A DNA stretch of 64,000 bases from Sphingomonas sp. (GCF_024508665.1 NZ_JANINP010000003.1:62001-126000); one strand, 5' to 3'. Positions 1 through 9,635 are shown, numbered from the stretch's first letter. Made by a program: numbers and translations. Notes: generated by a model from the letters alone, not told the origin.

Positions 1-2
1 CG

Positions 3-1547
3 AGAAGCGATGGCGCTTTTGAAACCTACGGCTTCCTTCCAGCAGAGGAGATTTATGGCCAGAATCAAGAATTAAGAACATTAGATCAACGCCCGATATG
101 GTGGGAGCAGTACGCCAAAGCGACCAATCAATCGACGGACATTCCGGAGGCCTTTAGGACGCCTAGACTAGCAGCAATTACCAGCGAGCCGCTGCTCTGT
201 TACCTTCTCGTCCTCGCTGGTTATGCTACCGAGCAATGGGAACTAGCTGCCGACAACCGCAATCGTATTTATGCTGCATTGGTAAATTCAATCTACGAAC
301 GAGGCTGGGGTGATGGCGCGCAAAAGCGCCAGGGCGCAGGAAAAAGCCTCACCAAACACGATTTTAACCAGCTTATGGAAACAATTGCCTTAGCAGCGTG
401 GCTAGGAGGAGATGCGCGGGTCGCGAGCGAAGAAATGTTTGACGCCGCCGTTTCGATAACCGGCACGGAAAAAGCTTGGGAAACATTCACAGCAGACAAT
501 GGTCACGATGTTACCAATTTAGCAATGAACTTCTATTTGAAGTCATCAGAAAAAAAGCAGAGAGGGTTTGAGTTTACCCATAAGAGTTTTGGTGAGTATC
601 TAGCCTCTAGGGCAATAATCGGGATAGCCCGGGAGGTTTCCGATTTCTATCGAAAGAAACCGGATCACGCAGCTCGAGATTGGATGAATTCAACCAAATC
701 TGGCGTTTTCAATGACGAAATACTAGCGTTCTGCATCGACGAAATGCGCCTAGCCATTTCGGATAAATCCGAAATTATATCGGTTTCAATAATAAAATCA
801 CTGAAGAATTCTTTTCAGGATTTAGCAGCAACGGTTTCTATCGACGGTTTTCCGGTTGAGTCTGATAGATCGAATTGGCGCCTGCGGGAAAAAGAACAGC
901 GAACCGCAGAATGCGGGCTCTGGATAATTATAAACTCATGTGCAAGGGCTCTCGCCCAATCTACAGAACCCGAATCTGCATACGTCAGCATGAAGTGGCT
1001 GGAGGATGACGGATGGTCAAAATTGCTTCGTAGGTTGGGTCACGACCATGGCACAGGAGTGATATTCAGATGCATGAGTTACGTTGATCTGGAAGGGGAC
1101 GCATTGTCGGAAATTTCTGCGACAGGATTGAACCTTGACGGAGCAAAGTTGAAAAATAGTGTTATATCTCGTTCCTATCTTTCCAACTCGTCTTTTGTTG
1201 ATGCGGATATGGTCGATTTTCGTTTCTACAGGACGACGGTGTCAGGGGCAAATCTTTCGGGCGCGAATATTAAAGGCATTATAATTCATCAATCGATGGT
1301 TACTAGATTGACTATCTTACCGGATGAGATGTCACCTATTACTTTCTCGCCAGCTAGCTATTTTGCAATGGGTCGCGGTATGGACGAGCAACTGGATAGC
1401 AATCTCGCTCTCATGTGTAGTTCTTATTTTACTCGTGAATCTACGATCGATTTTGCTACACGTCGGCTAAATCGCTTGGAAAGCATTGGCGTTAGGGAAA
1501 TTGAGGATTTAGTGGAAGACTGGAGAATTTACTCGGGCGAAGACTAG
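3..1547 (+). CDS. NACHT/STAND-type NTPase with pentapeptide-repeat tail (3' part)
   Basis: The reading frame is open from the left edge, so only the last ~514 residues are in the window; the ATG-like codon at 279 is internal. Seen: a helical stretch with TSEPLLCYLLV near residue 65, typical of the region after a NACHT ATPase core; a FTHKSFGEYLASR block near residue 190, a hallmark of the winged-helix/helical part of bacterial STAND NTPases; then a run of A(N/D)LxxA-like pentapeptides around residues 365-430 (GLNLDGAKL, GANLSGANI). The Walker motifs and N-terminal effector lie outside the window. Family knowledge: such proteins oligomerise on sensing a trigger, and several bacterial NACHT proteins defend against phage. 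Codon use is much more A/T-rich than acnA downstream, which suggests horizontal acquisition. The ATPase assignment is inferred from the C-terminal half only. Confidence 0.65.
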   Translation, partial: RSDGAFETYGFLPAEEIYGQNQELRTLDQRPIWWEQYAKATNQSTDIPEAFRTPRLAAITSEPLLCYLLVLAGYATEQWELAADNRNRIYAALVNSIYERGWGDGAQKRQGAGKSLTKHDFNQLMETIALAAWLGGDARVASEEMFDAAVSITGTEKAWETFTADNGHDVTNLAMNFYLKSSEKKQRGFEFTHKSFGEYLASRAIIGIAREVSDFYRKKPDHAARDWMNSTKSGVFNDEILAFCIDEMRLAISDKSEIISVSIIKSLKNSFQDLAATVSIDGFPVESDRSNWRLREKEQRTAECGLWIIINSCARALAQSTEPESAYVSMKWLEDDGWSKLLRRLGHDHGTGVIFRCMSYVDLEGDALSEISATGLNLDGAKLKNSVISRSYLSNSSFVDADMVDFRFYRTTVSGANLSGANIKGIIIHQSMVTRLTILPDEMSPITFSPASYFAMGRGMDEQLDSNLALMCSSYFTRESTIDFATRRLNRLESIGVREIEDLVEDWRIYSGED

Positions 1548-1846
1548 TGCTCGTTAAATTGTCGTCCGTTATAGCTAAAGCATCTAGGACACCCGGTACC
1601 TTTAACCGTACTGGTGACGTGGTTGCCGCGCCTATTTAACAGGGCGCAGGATGGGGCGCGGCAGACCAGCGATCGAAATCATCCTTACCCCACCCTTCCC
1701 CCACCCCCCTCCCCCTGCTATCGGCCCTCGCGACTCTCGCATTCGCCCGTCCGGGCGCGCCCGCGCGGGACGCTCGCCTTTTCAGGCTACAGCGCCCGCC
1801 TCCCCGCCGCGCCCGCGACCGGCCCTACAGGGAAAGGACCCTTTGA
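1548..1846. other. Intergenic gap before acnA
   Basis: About 300 bases without a convincing gene. The first ~60 bases keep the A/T-rich character of the upstream defence-like gene; from about 1610 the sequence becomes C/G-rich like the core genome, so the junction of acquired and core DNA probably lies near 1600. A pyrimidine-rich stretch occurs at 1685-1715. The acnA promoter must lie here, but I cannot point to convincing -35/-10 boxes. A purine-rich RBS (GGAAAGG, near 1831) precedes acnA. Confidence 0.5.
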
Positions 1847-4537
1847 ATGACCGCTATCGGCCAGGACACGCTCGGCACTCGCGACACGCTCTCAGCGGGC
1901 GGCAAGAGCTACGATTATTTCTCCCTGGCCAAGGCGAGCGCCAAGCTCGGCGACATTTCCCGCCTGCCTTTCTCGATGAAGGTGTTGCTCGAGAATCTGC
2001 TGCGCTTCGAGGACGGCGTGACCGTCACGCCGGAGGATTGCCAGGCGATCGTCGATTGGCAGAAGAACCCGGTCGCCCCGGATCGCGAGATCCAGTACCG
2101 CCCGGCGCGCGTGCTGATGCAGGACTTCACCGGCGTGCCCTGCGTGGTCGACCTGGCGGCGATGCGCGACGCGATCACCAAGCTGGGCGGCGACGCGGCC
2201 AAGATCAATCCGCAGGTTCCCGTCCACCTGGTCATCGACCACTCCGTCATGGTCGACGAGTTCGGCACGCCCAAGGCGTTCGCCGATAACGTCGACCTGG
2301 AATATGCCCGCAACTTCGAACGCTACGAGTTCCTGAAATGGGGATCGAAGGCGCTCGACAATTTCTCGGTGGTGCCGCCGGGCACCGGCATCTGCCACCA
2401 GGTCAATCTGGAATATGTGGCGCGCGGCATCTGGTCGTCGACCGAGAGCGGCGAGCATGCCAAGGGCAATGCGGCGATCGCCTATCCCGATACGCTCGTC
2501 GGCACCGACAGCCACACGACGATGGTCAATGGCCTGGGCGTGCTCGGCTGGGGCGTCGGCGGGATCGAGGCTGAGGCGGCGATGCTCGGCCAGCCGGTGT
2601 CGATGCTGATCCCCGAAGTGGTCGGCTTCAAGCTGACCGGTGCGCTTAAGGAAGGGATCACCGCGACCGACCTGGTGCTGACCGTCACCCAGATGCTGCG
2701 GCAAAAGGGCGTGGTCGGGCGCTTCGTCGAATTCTACGGCCCGGGCCTGGACAGCATGACGCTGGCCGACCGCGCGACGATCGCCAACATGGCGCCGGAA
2801 TATGGCGCGACCTGCGGCTTCTTCCCGATCGACGACAAGACGCTCGATTACATGCGCCTGACCGGCCGCCCGGCCAAGACGATCGCGCTGACCGAGGCCT
2901 ATGCCAAGGCGCAGGGCTTCTGGCGCGAGGCGGGGGCGCCCGATCCGATCTTCACCGACACGCTCGAGCTCGACATGGGCGAGGTCGTCGCGTCGCTCGC
3001 CGGGCCGAAGCGCCCGCAGGACCGCGTCAGCCTGAACAAGGTCGACGAGGTGTTCAACGGCGACCTCAGCAAGCTCTATCACAAGGAGCGCCCGGCGCGC
3101 GTCGCGGTCGAGGGCAAGGATCATGACGTGGGCGACGGCGACGTCGTCATCGCCGCGATCACCAGCTGCACCAACACCTCCAACCCGTCGGTGCTGGTCG
3201 CCGCAGGTCTCGTCGCGCGCAAGGCGCACGAAAAGGGCCTGAAGCCCAAGCCCTGGGTCAAGACCAGCCTTGCGCCCGGATCGCAGGTGGTCACCGACTA
3301 TCTGGTCAAGTCGGGGCTGCAGGCCGATCTCGACGCGATCGGCTTCAACCTGGTCGGCTATGGCTGCACCACCTGCATCGGCAATTCGGGCCCGCTGGCA
3401 GCACCCATCTCTGCCGCGATCAACGAGAACGACCTGGTCGCCGCCTCGGTCCTGTCGGGCAACCGCAATTTCGAAGGCCGCGTGTCGCCCGACGTGCGCG
3501 CCAACTTCCTGGCCTCGCCGCCGCTCGTCGTCGCCTATGCGCTGAAGGGCACGGTGACCGAGGACATGGTCGAGACCCCGATCGGCCAGGGCAGCGACGG
3601 CAACGACGTGTTCCTGAAGGACATCTGGCCGACCAACCAGGAAGTCGCCGAGACGATGGCCGCGAATATCGACCGCGACATGTTCGAGAGCCGTTACGGC
3701 GCGGTCTATGAGGGCGACGAGAAGTGGCGCGCGATCGACGTGCTCGGATCGGACACCTACACCTGGCGCGCGGGATCGACCTATATCCACAACCCGCCCT
3801 ATTTCGAGGGCATGGGGATGACCCCGGCACCGGTCGCCGACATCATCGAGGCGCGGCCGCTCGCCATCCTGGGCGATTCGATCACCACCGACCACATCTC
3901 CCCGGCCGGATCGATCAAGGCCGACAGCCCGGCGGGCACCTTCCTGCAGGAGCATCAGGTCAGCCGCGCCGACTTTAACTCCTATGGCGCCCGCCGCGGC
4001 AATGACGAAGTGATGGTGCGCGGCACCTTCGCCAACATCCGCATCAAGAACGAGATGGTCCCCGGCGTCGAGGGCGGGATGAGCCGCTATGACGGCGAGG
4101 TCATGCCGATCTACGACGTGGCGATGAAGTTCAAGGCCGAGGGCGTGCCGATGGTCATCGTCGCGGGCAAGGAATATGGCACCGGATCGTCGCGCGACTG
4201 GGCGGCGAAGGGCACCAATTTGCTCGGCGTTCGCGCGGTCATCACCGAGAGCTTCGAGCGCATCCATCGCTCGAACCTGGTCGGCATGGGCGTGCTGCCG
4301 CTGCAATTCGCCGACGGCGTGACGCGCCAGACCCTGGGCCTGACCGGGGACGAGACCTTCACCATCCGCAACGTCGCCGGCCTGCGCCCGCGCCAGGATG
4401 TCGAGGTCGAGCTGACGCGTGCGGATGGGTCGAAGGAAACATTCCTGACCCGCTGCCGGATCGATACGGTCAACGAGCTCGAATATTTCCTCAACGGCGG
4501 CATCCTGCAGTTCGTGCTGCGGAAGCTGGCGGCGTAA
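1847..4537 (+). CDS. acnA: Aconitate hydratase AcnA
   Basis: Isomerises citrate to isocitrate via cis-aconitate in the TCA cycle; cytoplasmic [4Fe-4S] enzyme. The 896-residue length matches the AcnA/IRP1 family. Cluster ligands are visible: Cys441 in [11 protein letters not shown] and Cys507/Cys510 in [12 protein letters not shown]. The swivel domain with [12 protein letters not shown] lies near residue 775. The ATG at 1847 follows a GGAAAGG purine tract at a suitable distance and the protein starts in the usual family position. It stands alone: upstream is a foreign-looking NTPase gene and downstream a repeat-rich gap, so it is probably monocistronic. A long antisense frame over the same interval is a codon-bias shadow. 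Confidence 0.98.
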   Translation: MTAIGQDTLGTRDTLSAGGKSYDYFSLAKASAKLGDISRLPFSMKVLLENLLRFEDGVTVTPEDCQAIVDWQKNPVAPDREIQYRPARVLMQDFTGVPCVVDLAAMRDAITKLGGDAAKINPQVPVHLVIDHSVMVDEFGTPKAFADNVDLEYARNFERYEFLKWGSKALDNFSVVPPGTGICHQVNLEYVARGIWSSTESGEHAKGNAAIAYPDTLVGTDSHTTMVNGLGVLGWGVGGIEAEAAMLGQPVSMLIPEVVGFKLTGALKEGITATDLVLTVTQMLRQKGVVGRFVEFYGPGLDSMTLADRATIANMAPEYGATCGFFPIDDKTLDYMRLTGRPAKTIALTEAYAKAQGFWREAGAPDPIFTDTLELDMGEVVASLAGPKRPQDRVSLNKVDEVFNGDLSKLYHKERPARVAVEGKDHDVGDGDVVIAAITSCTNTSNPSVLVAAGLVARKAHEKGLKPKPWVKTSLAPGSQVVTDYLVKSGLQADLDAIGFNLVGYGCTTCIGNSGPLAAPISAAINENDLVAASVLSGNRNFEGRVSPDVRANFLASPPLVVAYALKGTVTEDMVETPIGQGSDGNDVFLKDIWPTNQEVAETMAANIDRDMFESRYGAVYEGDEKWRAIDVLGSDTYTWRAGSTYIHNPPYFEGMGMTPAPVADIIEARPLAILGDSITTDHISPAGSIKADSPAGTFLQEHQVSRADFNSYGARRGNDEVMVRGTFANIRIKNEMVPGVEGGMSRYDGEVMPIYDVAMKFKAEGVPMVIVAGKEYGTGSSRDWAAKGTNLLGVRAVITESFERIHRSNLVGMGVLPLQFADGVTRQTLGLTGDETFTIRNVAGLRPRQDVEVELTRADGSKETFLTRCRIDTVNELEYFLNGGILQFVLRKLAA

Positions 4538-4548
4538 GCGAACCAAAT

Positions 4549-4700
4549 CCTCCCCAAGCTTGCTTGGGGAGGGGGACCAAGACGCAAAGCGGCTTGGTGG
4601 AGGGGCCGCAGCCGCGCAGCGGCGAGGACGGGATTTGCCCCTCCACCACGACGCTGACGCGTCGCGGTCCCCCTCCCCCAGACAAGCTGGGGGAGGAGTT
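4549..4700. repeat. Compound inverted repeat downstream of acnA
   Basis: Outer arms are two small hairpins: CCTCCCCAAGC/GCTTGGGGAGG at 4550-4573 and a GCTGGGGGAGG-type copy at ~4673-4697. They are nested around a second complementary pair, GGTGGAGGGGC (4596-4606) and GCCCCTCCACC (4637-4647). The whole segment can fold into one long imperfect hairpin. It is related in style to the A-family elements elsewhere in the window and may also serve as the acnA terminator. Confidence 0.7.
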
Positions 4701-4754
4701 AGGGTGTACTGCGCCGTCGCCCGCGCGGCAGTAACGGGCCCCGCCCCCTTAGTT

Positions 4755-4841
4755 CGTCATGCCGGACTTGTTCCGGCATCCAACGAGCCGCGGAGCTTCG
4801 GCCTGTGGCGCTTTGGACCCCGGCACAAGGCCGGGGTGACG
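4755..4841. repeat. B-family paired hairpin repeat
   Basis: Begins CGTCATGCCGGACTTGTTCC and ends CCGGGGTGACG; the two halves each form a small hairpin and are mutually complementary at their ends (GTCAtgCCGG / CCGGggTGAC). Related copies lie at 23883-23972, 32834-32926 and 55560-55730. This is a REP/BIME-like non-coding element. Confidence 0.8.
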
Positions 4842-4910
4842 GTGGAAGTTGGGGATGGCTTTGGGAGTCGCCGCAGTCGCTGGCGACCGGCGACACGCCC
4901 TCCCTAGCCC

Positions 4911-4929
4911 CTCCCTTGCAGGGAGGGGA
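4911..4929. repeat. Half-copy of A-family hairpin
   Basis: CCCCTCCCTTGCAGGGAGGGG forms a near-perfect hairpin seven bases from the 3' end of the minus-strand GGDEF/EAL gene. It is a single arm of the A-family element and could act as a transcription or RNA-stability boundary for that gene. Confidence 0.6.
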
Positions 4930-4935
4930 ATGAGG

Positions 4936-6627
4936 TCACCGTACCGACACCACCGCTTTGCCGCGAGGACCGGTAGCGTTGCGCGACCACGCCAGGAACG
5001 CCTGCTCGTCCATGGGCTGCGCGACGGCATAGCCCTGGATGACGTCGCAGCCGATCACGCGCAGCATTTCCGCCTGGTCGTCCTGTTCGATCCCTTCGGC
5101 GACCGCCTCGCAGCCCAGGCCGTGGATCAGGCCGATCACCGATTGCGCGATCAGTCGGGCCTCGCGGCGCGTGGCGACATGTTCGACCAGGCTGCGGTCG
5201 AGCTTGATGCGGTCGATCGGCAATTGGCGCAGGCGCGACAGGCTGGAATGGCCGGTGCCGTAATCGTCGATCGCGATCGTCGCCCCGTCGGCGCGCAGCG
5301 CCGCGATCGCCTCGATAACGTCTTCCGAGCAATGCATCGCCAACGTCTCGGTGATCTCGAGTTCGAGCAGGCGGGCGGGTGCGTCCGCCGCCAGCATCGC
5401 CTCGCGCAAGCGGCGAAAGAACATCGCATGATCGAGCTGGCGCTGGCTGATGTTGATCGCCAGCCGCTGTTCGACGCCCAGATCGGCCCAGCGGCGGATC
5501 GTCTCGGTCACGCGGGCGGCAACCCATTCGCCGATCTCGACGATCAGCCCGGTCTCTTCGGCGCGGGGCAGGAAGCTACCGGGCAGCTTGACGCCGTCGG
5601 TCGGGTGTTGCCAGCGCAGCAATGCCTCGGCGGCCACGATGCGGCCATCGGTCAGCGACACCTGCGGCTGGTAGACCAAAGTGAATTGATCGCGGTCGAC
5701 CGCGGTGCGCAGGTCGATTTCGAGCTGGGCGCGATCGGCGAGTTCGGCGGCCAGTTCCTCGGAGAAATGCTCGGCACGGCCGCGGCCGGTCGCCTTGGCA
5801 TGGTACATCGCGGCGTCGGCGGCGCGCATCAGGTCGTGCAACGTGGTGCCGTGACCCGGCCGCATCGCGATGCCGATCGACGCGCCGATCTCGATCTCGG
5901 CTCCCGCAATGTCGAACGGCTCGGTCAGCGCGAACAGCACCCCGCGCCCGATCCGCGTGGCTTCGCGCGCGTCGTCGAGGCGCGGGAAGAACATGGTGAA
6001 TTCGTCGCCGGCCAGACGGCCGATCAGTGGCTTGTCGCTAACCTCATCGATCGAAACGCTGTCGGCGACCGCGCGCAGGCGATTGGCGACCATGCCCAAC
6101 AGCATGTCGCCGGTGGCATGACCCATCGTGTCGTTGACTGCCTTGAAGCGATCGAGATCGATGAACAGCAAGGCGGCGATCTGGCCGATCGGCATCTCGG
6201 CGAGCTGACGCTCGGCCGATCGCCGGAAATGGGTGCGGTTGGGCAAGGCGGTGACGGGATCGAACATCGCCAGCCGGTGGACGCTGTCCAGGTTCGCCGC
6301 GACTTGCTGGAACAGGCCGTGCATCGCCTCCGCGAGATGCGGGACGGCGGCGCCGATATCCTCCGGGATCGGGCTGTCGAGATCGCCATGCGCCGCCTTG
6401 GCGATGCGGGCTATGGCGGAGTCGATCGCCGCGGCGGTCGACGCGACCGAGCGCTCGGCGGCGGCCCAGGAAAGAACCGAACAGACGATCGCCGGGATCA
6501 GCGCGCGGCCCATCGTGTCGGCGCTGAGCTGGCCGTGCGAGGTCGCCAGCAAAGCGAGGATGAACACCACCGCGCCGGCGCACAGTGCGAATACGATCGC
6601 CCGGCCTTTCAGCGATGCTGATTCCAT
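4936..6627 (-). CDS. Membrane GGDEF-EAL protein (c-di-GMP turnover)
   Basis: Two N-terminal hydrophobic segments (about residues 9-28 and 40-57) anchor the protein in the inner membrane, followed by a HAMP-like linker to about 110. The GGDEF domain spans about 120-285; its signature reads AGDEF (206-210) rather than GGDEF, a variant that can still be active in some cyclases. The EAL domain (about 300-550) keeps the expected catalytic motifs: EALLRW (334-339), ELEITET, DDYGTGHSSL and KLDRSLV. It is therefore probably a c-di-GMP phosphodiesterase, with a possible regulatory or weak cyclase half. The start ATG gives a normal membrane topology. Its 3' end abuts an A-type hairpin, and Smr/MltA lie upstream on the same strand after a 74-base gap. 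Confidence 0.92.
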   Translation of the reverse strand: MESASLKGRAIVFALCAGAVVFILALLATSHGQLSADTMGRALIPAIVCSVLSWAAAERSVASTAAAIDSAIARIAKAAHGDLDSPIPEDIGAAVPHLAEAMHGLFQQVAANLDSVHRLAMFDPVTALPNRTHFRRSAERQLAEMPIGQIAALLFIDLDRFKAVNDTMGHATGDMLLGMVANRLRAVADSVSIDEVSDKPLIGRLAGDEFTMFFPRLDDAREATRIGRGVLFALTEPFDIAGAEIEIGASIGIAMRPGHGTTLHDLMRAADAAMYHAKATGRGRAEHFSEELAAELADRAQLEIDLRTAVDRDQFTLVYQPQVSLTDGRIVAAEALLRWQHPTDGVKLPGSFLPRAEETGLIVEIGEWVAARVTETIRRWADLGVEQRLAINISQRQLDHAMFFRRLREAMLAADAPARLLELEITETLAMHCSEDVIEAIAALRADGATIAIDDYGTGHSSLSRLRQLPIDRIKLDRSLVEHVATRREARLIAQSVIGLIHGLGCEAVAEGIEQDDQAEMLRVIGCDVIQGYAVAQPMDEQAFLAWSRNATGPRGKAVVSVR

Positions 6628-6701
6628 TGCGCCCGAACAATCCCTGTCTGGTGGGCTGTCGAAGCGCCCCCGTTTGAAGACAGCAATGTGACCGAAAAGG
6701 G

Positions 6702-7316
6702 TTAAGAAATTCGCCCCCCACGGGGTCTGCGCAGCACGATATAGAGTGCGCCCGACCCGCCATGACGCGGGTTGGCACCCCTGACGGCGGCGATCGAGTC
6801 GGCATGGCGCGACGAATGCAGCCAGTCGCCGACCGCCGCGCGGATTGCGCCGCGCGCGTGCGGCCGCTCGCTCTCGGGCCGTGGCGGCTTGCCGGTGATC
6901 AGCAGGATGACGCGGTCGCCGCGGGCGATCGAGCGGCCGAGCGCGTCGTCGAGCATGGCGTAAGCGGAGTTGAGCGTGTGGCCGTGGAGATCCACCGTCG
7001 CATCGGGCTGAACCATGCCGCGCGACAGGCGCTTGTCCCAGCTGCCGTCGAGGGTCGTGCCGGGGGTTGGCGCCACCAGAACGGCCTTGGTTTTCTTAAG
7101 CCCCTCCCCTTCAGGGGAGGGGTTAGGGGTGGGGCGGGACCTCGTAGAGGGCGTCGCCTGCGACTCCCCCACCCCAACCCCTCCCCTGAAGGGGGGGGGC
7201 TTTTCTGCCTTTTCCTGCTTCCCTGGCTTCGCCGCCTCTCGCCCCGGCATCGGCTTCACCGTCGCCATCACCCGCGCCCACAGCGCGCGTTCCTCAGCGC
7301 TGAGGCGTCGTTCCAC
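6702..7316 (-). CDS. Smr-domain protein with an in-frame repeat insertion
   Basis: 204 residues from a GTG at 7316, chosen because GGGAGG lies just upstream on the minus strand and the N-terminus VERRLSAEERALW resembles the alphaproteobacterial DUF/Smr family; the longer frame to 7532 overlaps mltA too far. The C-terminal Smr domain (about 106-198) shows VDLHGHT, a GDRVILLITGKP strand and GGSGALYIVLRR. Smr domains bind nucleic acids and several are endonucleases acting in recombination or ribosome rescue. Residues 40-73 are encoded by an A-family repeat and read as Pro/Gly-rich linker (PTPNPSPEGEGL). The 5' end overlaps the 3' end of mltA by 23 bases, implying co-expression. Confidence 0.88.
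   Translation of the reverse strand: MERRLSAEERALWARVMATVKPMPGREAAKPGKQEKAEKPPPFRGGVGVGESQATPSTRSRPTPNPSPEGEGLKKTKAVLVAPTPGTTLDGSWDKRLSRGMVQPDATVDLHGHTLNSAYAMLDDALGRSIARGDRVILLITGKPPRPESERPHARGAIRAAVGDWLHSSRHADSIAAVRGANPRHGGSGALYIVLRRPRGGRIS
7100..7200. repeat. A-family paired hairpin repeat inside the Smr gene
   Basis: Arms GCCCCTCCCCT...AGGGGAGGGG (7100-7123) and CCCCTCCCCTGAAGGGG (about 7179-7195) flank about 55 bases, the same layout as the intergenic copies at 46673-46768 and 60570-60670. Here it lies wholly within the coding frame of the Smr protein, contributes about 34 codons with no stop, and leaves the downstream Smr domain in frame. Confidence 0.85.
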
Positions 7317-8544
7317 TCCCGCCTCCCTGCAGGCGGGCGAGCGTGCCGACCGGGACGAGCAGGAAGGCGGTGCCATGGCCGGACATGCCGCCGGCGATCG
7401 CCTCGGCTTCCTTGCCCGCGCCCCAGAAGGTGTCGACGCGGTTGGCGCCCTTGATTGCGCCGCCGGTATCCTGCGCGATCCACAAACCGGTCGCGTCGGT
7501 GCGGTCCATCGACAGGAAGATCGGCGCACCAAGCGGAATGAACTTGGGATCGCTGGCGACCGTCACGCCGCCGGTCACCGGCAAGCCCATCGCGCCGAGC
7601 GGCGGGCCGTCGAGCAGGCGGAAAAAGACGTAGCTCTTGTTGGCGCGCATCACTTCGCGGCCTTCGTCGGGATGCGCGCGCAGCCAGGCGACGATGTCCT
7701 GCATCGTCGCGTGCCCCGGCTGGAGCATGCCGCGGTCGCGCATCAGCGCGCCGATGCCGGTATAATCGCGGCCATTCTGGCTGTCGTAACCGATGCGGAA
7801 GGTCGATCCGTCGGGCTGGCGCACTTCGCCCGATCCCTGGACCTGAAGAAAGAAGAGCGCGACCGGATCGGCCGCCCAGGCGATGATCGGTGCCTGGGTC
7901 ATCGCGCCCGTCTCGATCTGGGTGCGGTCGTAATAGGGAACGAGGTTCTTGCCGTCGACGCGGCCGCGGATCGACTTGCCCTTGAGCGCGTCGGAGAATT
8001 TGCCGAGATCGACGTCGATCAGGTCGGCCGGGCGGCCATAGATCGGCACTTCGTAGCCACGACGACGTTCGCGCGACCCTGCGATTTCGGGGATGTAATA
8101 GCCGGTCGCGAACGCCTTGCCGTCGCCGACCTGGACGGTTTCGAAATTGGTGGCGAAGAAGTCCAGGGCGTCACGGTCGCTGGCCGATTGCGCGGCGTTG
8201 CAGGCCGGGGCCCAGTCGGCGCCGCGCGTCAACCCCGATTGGTCGGTGCGACGGACGAGTTCGCGGCAGCTCAGGCGAAAGGCGGCGAGCGCGCGGGCGG
8301 CGCGCGTTTGGCCGATCTCCAGGCTCGACACCGCCGGTCCCGCGACGACGCCCGCTCCTGCCGCATTCGCGCCGGCCGGGACAATGGTCGGATTGGCCAC
8401 GGGCGGAAGCGGCTTGGCCGGGGTTGGCTTGCGCACCGGTGCCGGCGCCCCGGCGGTAGTCGACGGCGGCACGATCCGCCCACCGCACGCCGACAACAGC
8501 AGCGCCAGGCTCGTCATTACGATCAGCTTGCGCGTGCTATCCAT
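7294..8544 (-). CDS. mltA: Membrane-bound lytic murein transglycosylase A
   Basis: Cleaves the beta-1,4 link between MurNAc and GlcNAc in peptidoglycan, forming 1,6-anhydroMurNAc. The 416-residue precursor has a lipoprotein signal with lipobox LLSAC (Cys20) and a low-complexity Pro/Ala linker to about residue 60, then the MltA domain and the C-terminal 3D domain. The conserved IAQDTGGAIKGANRVDTFWG block near residues 365-385 carries the catalytic Asp region. Expected location is the inner leaflet of the outer membrane. Its 3' end overlaps smr by 23 bases and the Tim44-like gene lies upstream across an A-family repeat, an order common in sphingomonads. Confidence 0.95.
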   Translation of the reverse strand: MDSTRKLIVMTSLALLLSACGGRIVPPSTTAGAPAPVRKPTPAKPLPPVANPTIVPAGANAAGAGVVAGPAVSSLEIGQTRAARALAAFRLSCRELVRRTDQSGLTRGADWAPACNAAQSASDRDALDFFATNFETVQVGDGKAFATGYYIPEIAGSRERRRGYEVPIYGRPADLIDVDLGKFSDALKGKSIRGRVDGKNLVPYYDRTQIETGAMTQAPIIAWAADPVALFFLQVQGSGEVRQPDGSTFRIGYDSQNGRDYTGIGALMRDRGMLQPGHATMQDIVAWLRAHPDEGREVMRANKSYVFFRLLDGPPLGAMGLPVTGGVTVASDPKFIPLGAPIFLSMDRTDATGLWIAQDTGGAIKGANRVDTFWGAGKEAEAIAGGMSGHGTAFLLVPVGTLARLQGGGSGTTPQR

Positions 8545-8644
8545 TTCGAAACCCCCGTACCGACCCGATCCGTTGCTGAACCATTTCGGGTAATGGCGGG
8601 ACTAGGCGCGCGAAACAAGCTCGCGGCGATCACGAAAATCCGAT

Positions 8645-8796
8645 CTCCCCTCCCTGCAAGGGAGTGGATTAAGGGGTGGGTGCAGCGTCGGGCGAGGCTC
8701 GATGCCTTGTCCGATGCTGTTTTGCGAAACCGCCGATGAGTCTTTGAGCGCGCAGACGCGCGCACCCACCCCCAGCCCCTCCCTTGCAGGGAGGGG
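8645..8796. repeat. A-family paired hairpin repeat
   Basis: Left arm CTCCCTGCAAGGGAG followed by GGGGTGGGTGC, right arm GCACCCACCCCCAGCCCCTCCC with its own GCAGGGAGGGG hairpin; about 80 bases lie between. It fills most of the gap between the Tim44-like gene and mltA, both on the minus strand, so it would be transcribed within their mRNA if they are co-transcribed. Confidence 0.75.
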
Positions 8797-8808
8797 AGCA
8801 GGAAACGC

Positions 8809-9486
8809 TCACGCCTCGTCGGTGTCGGCCAGCTTCCAGTCGGGATCGCCGCTCCTGAGCGGGCGCGAGAAGGTCCAGACGTCGTGCGTCTCGACCGCGT
8901 CGGTCAGCGATCCGGCGACGACATTGCCCTCGGCATCGCGCGTCACCGCGGCGATATCGGCGTCGAATGCCACCGTCACGCGCGCGACCTTGTTGTCGAC
9001 CGATGCGTCGGTGATGACCGCGCGCTCGATCGTCACCAGCCGGTTGTCGAGCACGTGACCGGCTTCCTTGCGCGCCTGGATCGCCTCGACAAAGGCGTCG
9101 CGGACATGGTCTTCGGTCAGCCAGCCGAGCGTTTCCTCGTCACCCTTCCAGAAGGCTTCGAGCACCATGCGATAGGCGTTCTTGGCGCCGTCCAGGAAGC
9201 CGGCGACGTCGAACGAGGGATCGGCATGGATCACCGCGCGCAGTCCGGTTTGCGCCGCGCTTTCGATCGTGCGCGGACCGGCATCGCGGAAATCGGGGCG
9301 CGGCTCGGCATTGCGGGCCAGGGTCAGCGGCGGGCCGGGGCGTTCCTCGGCGGGATTGCGCAGCACGGGCTCGTGCCCGGTCCGTTTGCCGAGCACGGCA
9401 TACAGACGCAGGCCCAGGAACAGGGCAACCATGGCAAGGATAACGATATAAACCACCGGGCCTCCAGTTTGACCGCCTTGCAACAT
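8809..9486 (-). CDS. Tim44/TimA-family membrane adaptor protein
   Basis: One N-terminal transmembrane segment (VVYIVILAMVALFLGLRLY) precedes a variable linker and a C-terminal Tim44-like domain (about residues 75-225) with the SFDVAGFLDGAKNAYRMVLEAF region and a beta-sheet end (DVWTFSRPLRS). Family knowledge: bacterial TimA/Tim44-like proteins resemble the mitochondrial import-motor adaptor, but their bacterial role is not settled. The start is uncertain: ATG at 9486 gives 225 residues; a TTG at 9510 would add eight residues. Neither has a strong RBS. It is divergent from secB across a ~150-base promoter gap, an arrangement widespread in alphaproteobacteria. Confidence 0.85.
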   Translation of the reverse strand: MLQGGQTGGPVVYIVILAMVALFLGLRLYAVLGKRTGHEPVLRNPAEERPGPPLTLARNAEPRPDFRDAGPRTIESAAQTGLRAVIHADPSFDVAGFLDGAKNAYRMVLEAFWKGDEETLGWLTEDHVRDAFVEAIQARKEAGHVLDNRLVTIERAVITDASVDNKVARVTVAFDADIAAVTRDAEGNVVAGSLTDAVETHDVWTFSRPLRSGDPDWKLADTDEA

Positions 9487-9635
9487 AGGCACAAGAAACG
9501 CGCTATTCAAATGTTCCCGTATGCGACCCGCCGTTGAACTGCCACGATCCCCCTGCTAGTCGCCGCTCACTTCGCGCGAGCCCAGGGGCCTCACCCCACG
9601 CGAAATACCCATTCAAGACGAGAAAGCAGCTACTC

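Noticed and set aside
1892..4546. 884-codon open frame antisense to acnA
   Set aside because: It is the mirror of a GC-biased codon pattern; the translation is Arg/Gly/His/Asp-rich with no domain, and acnA on the other strand is certain.
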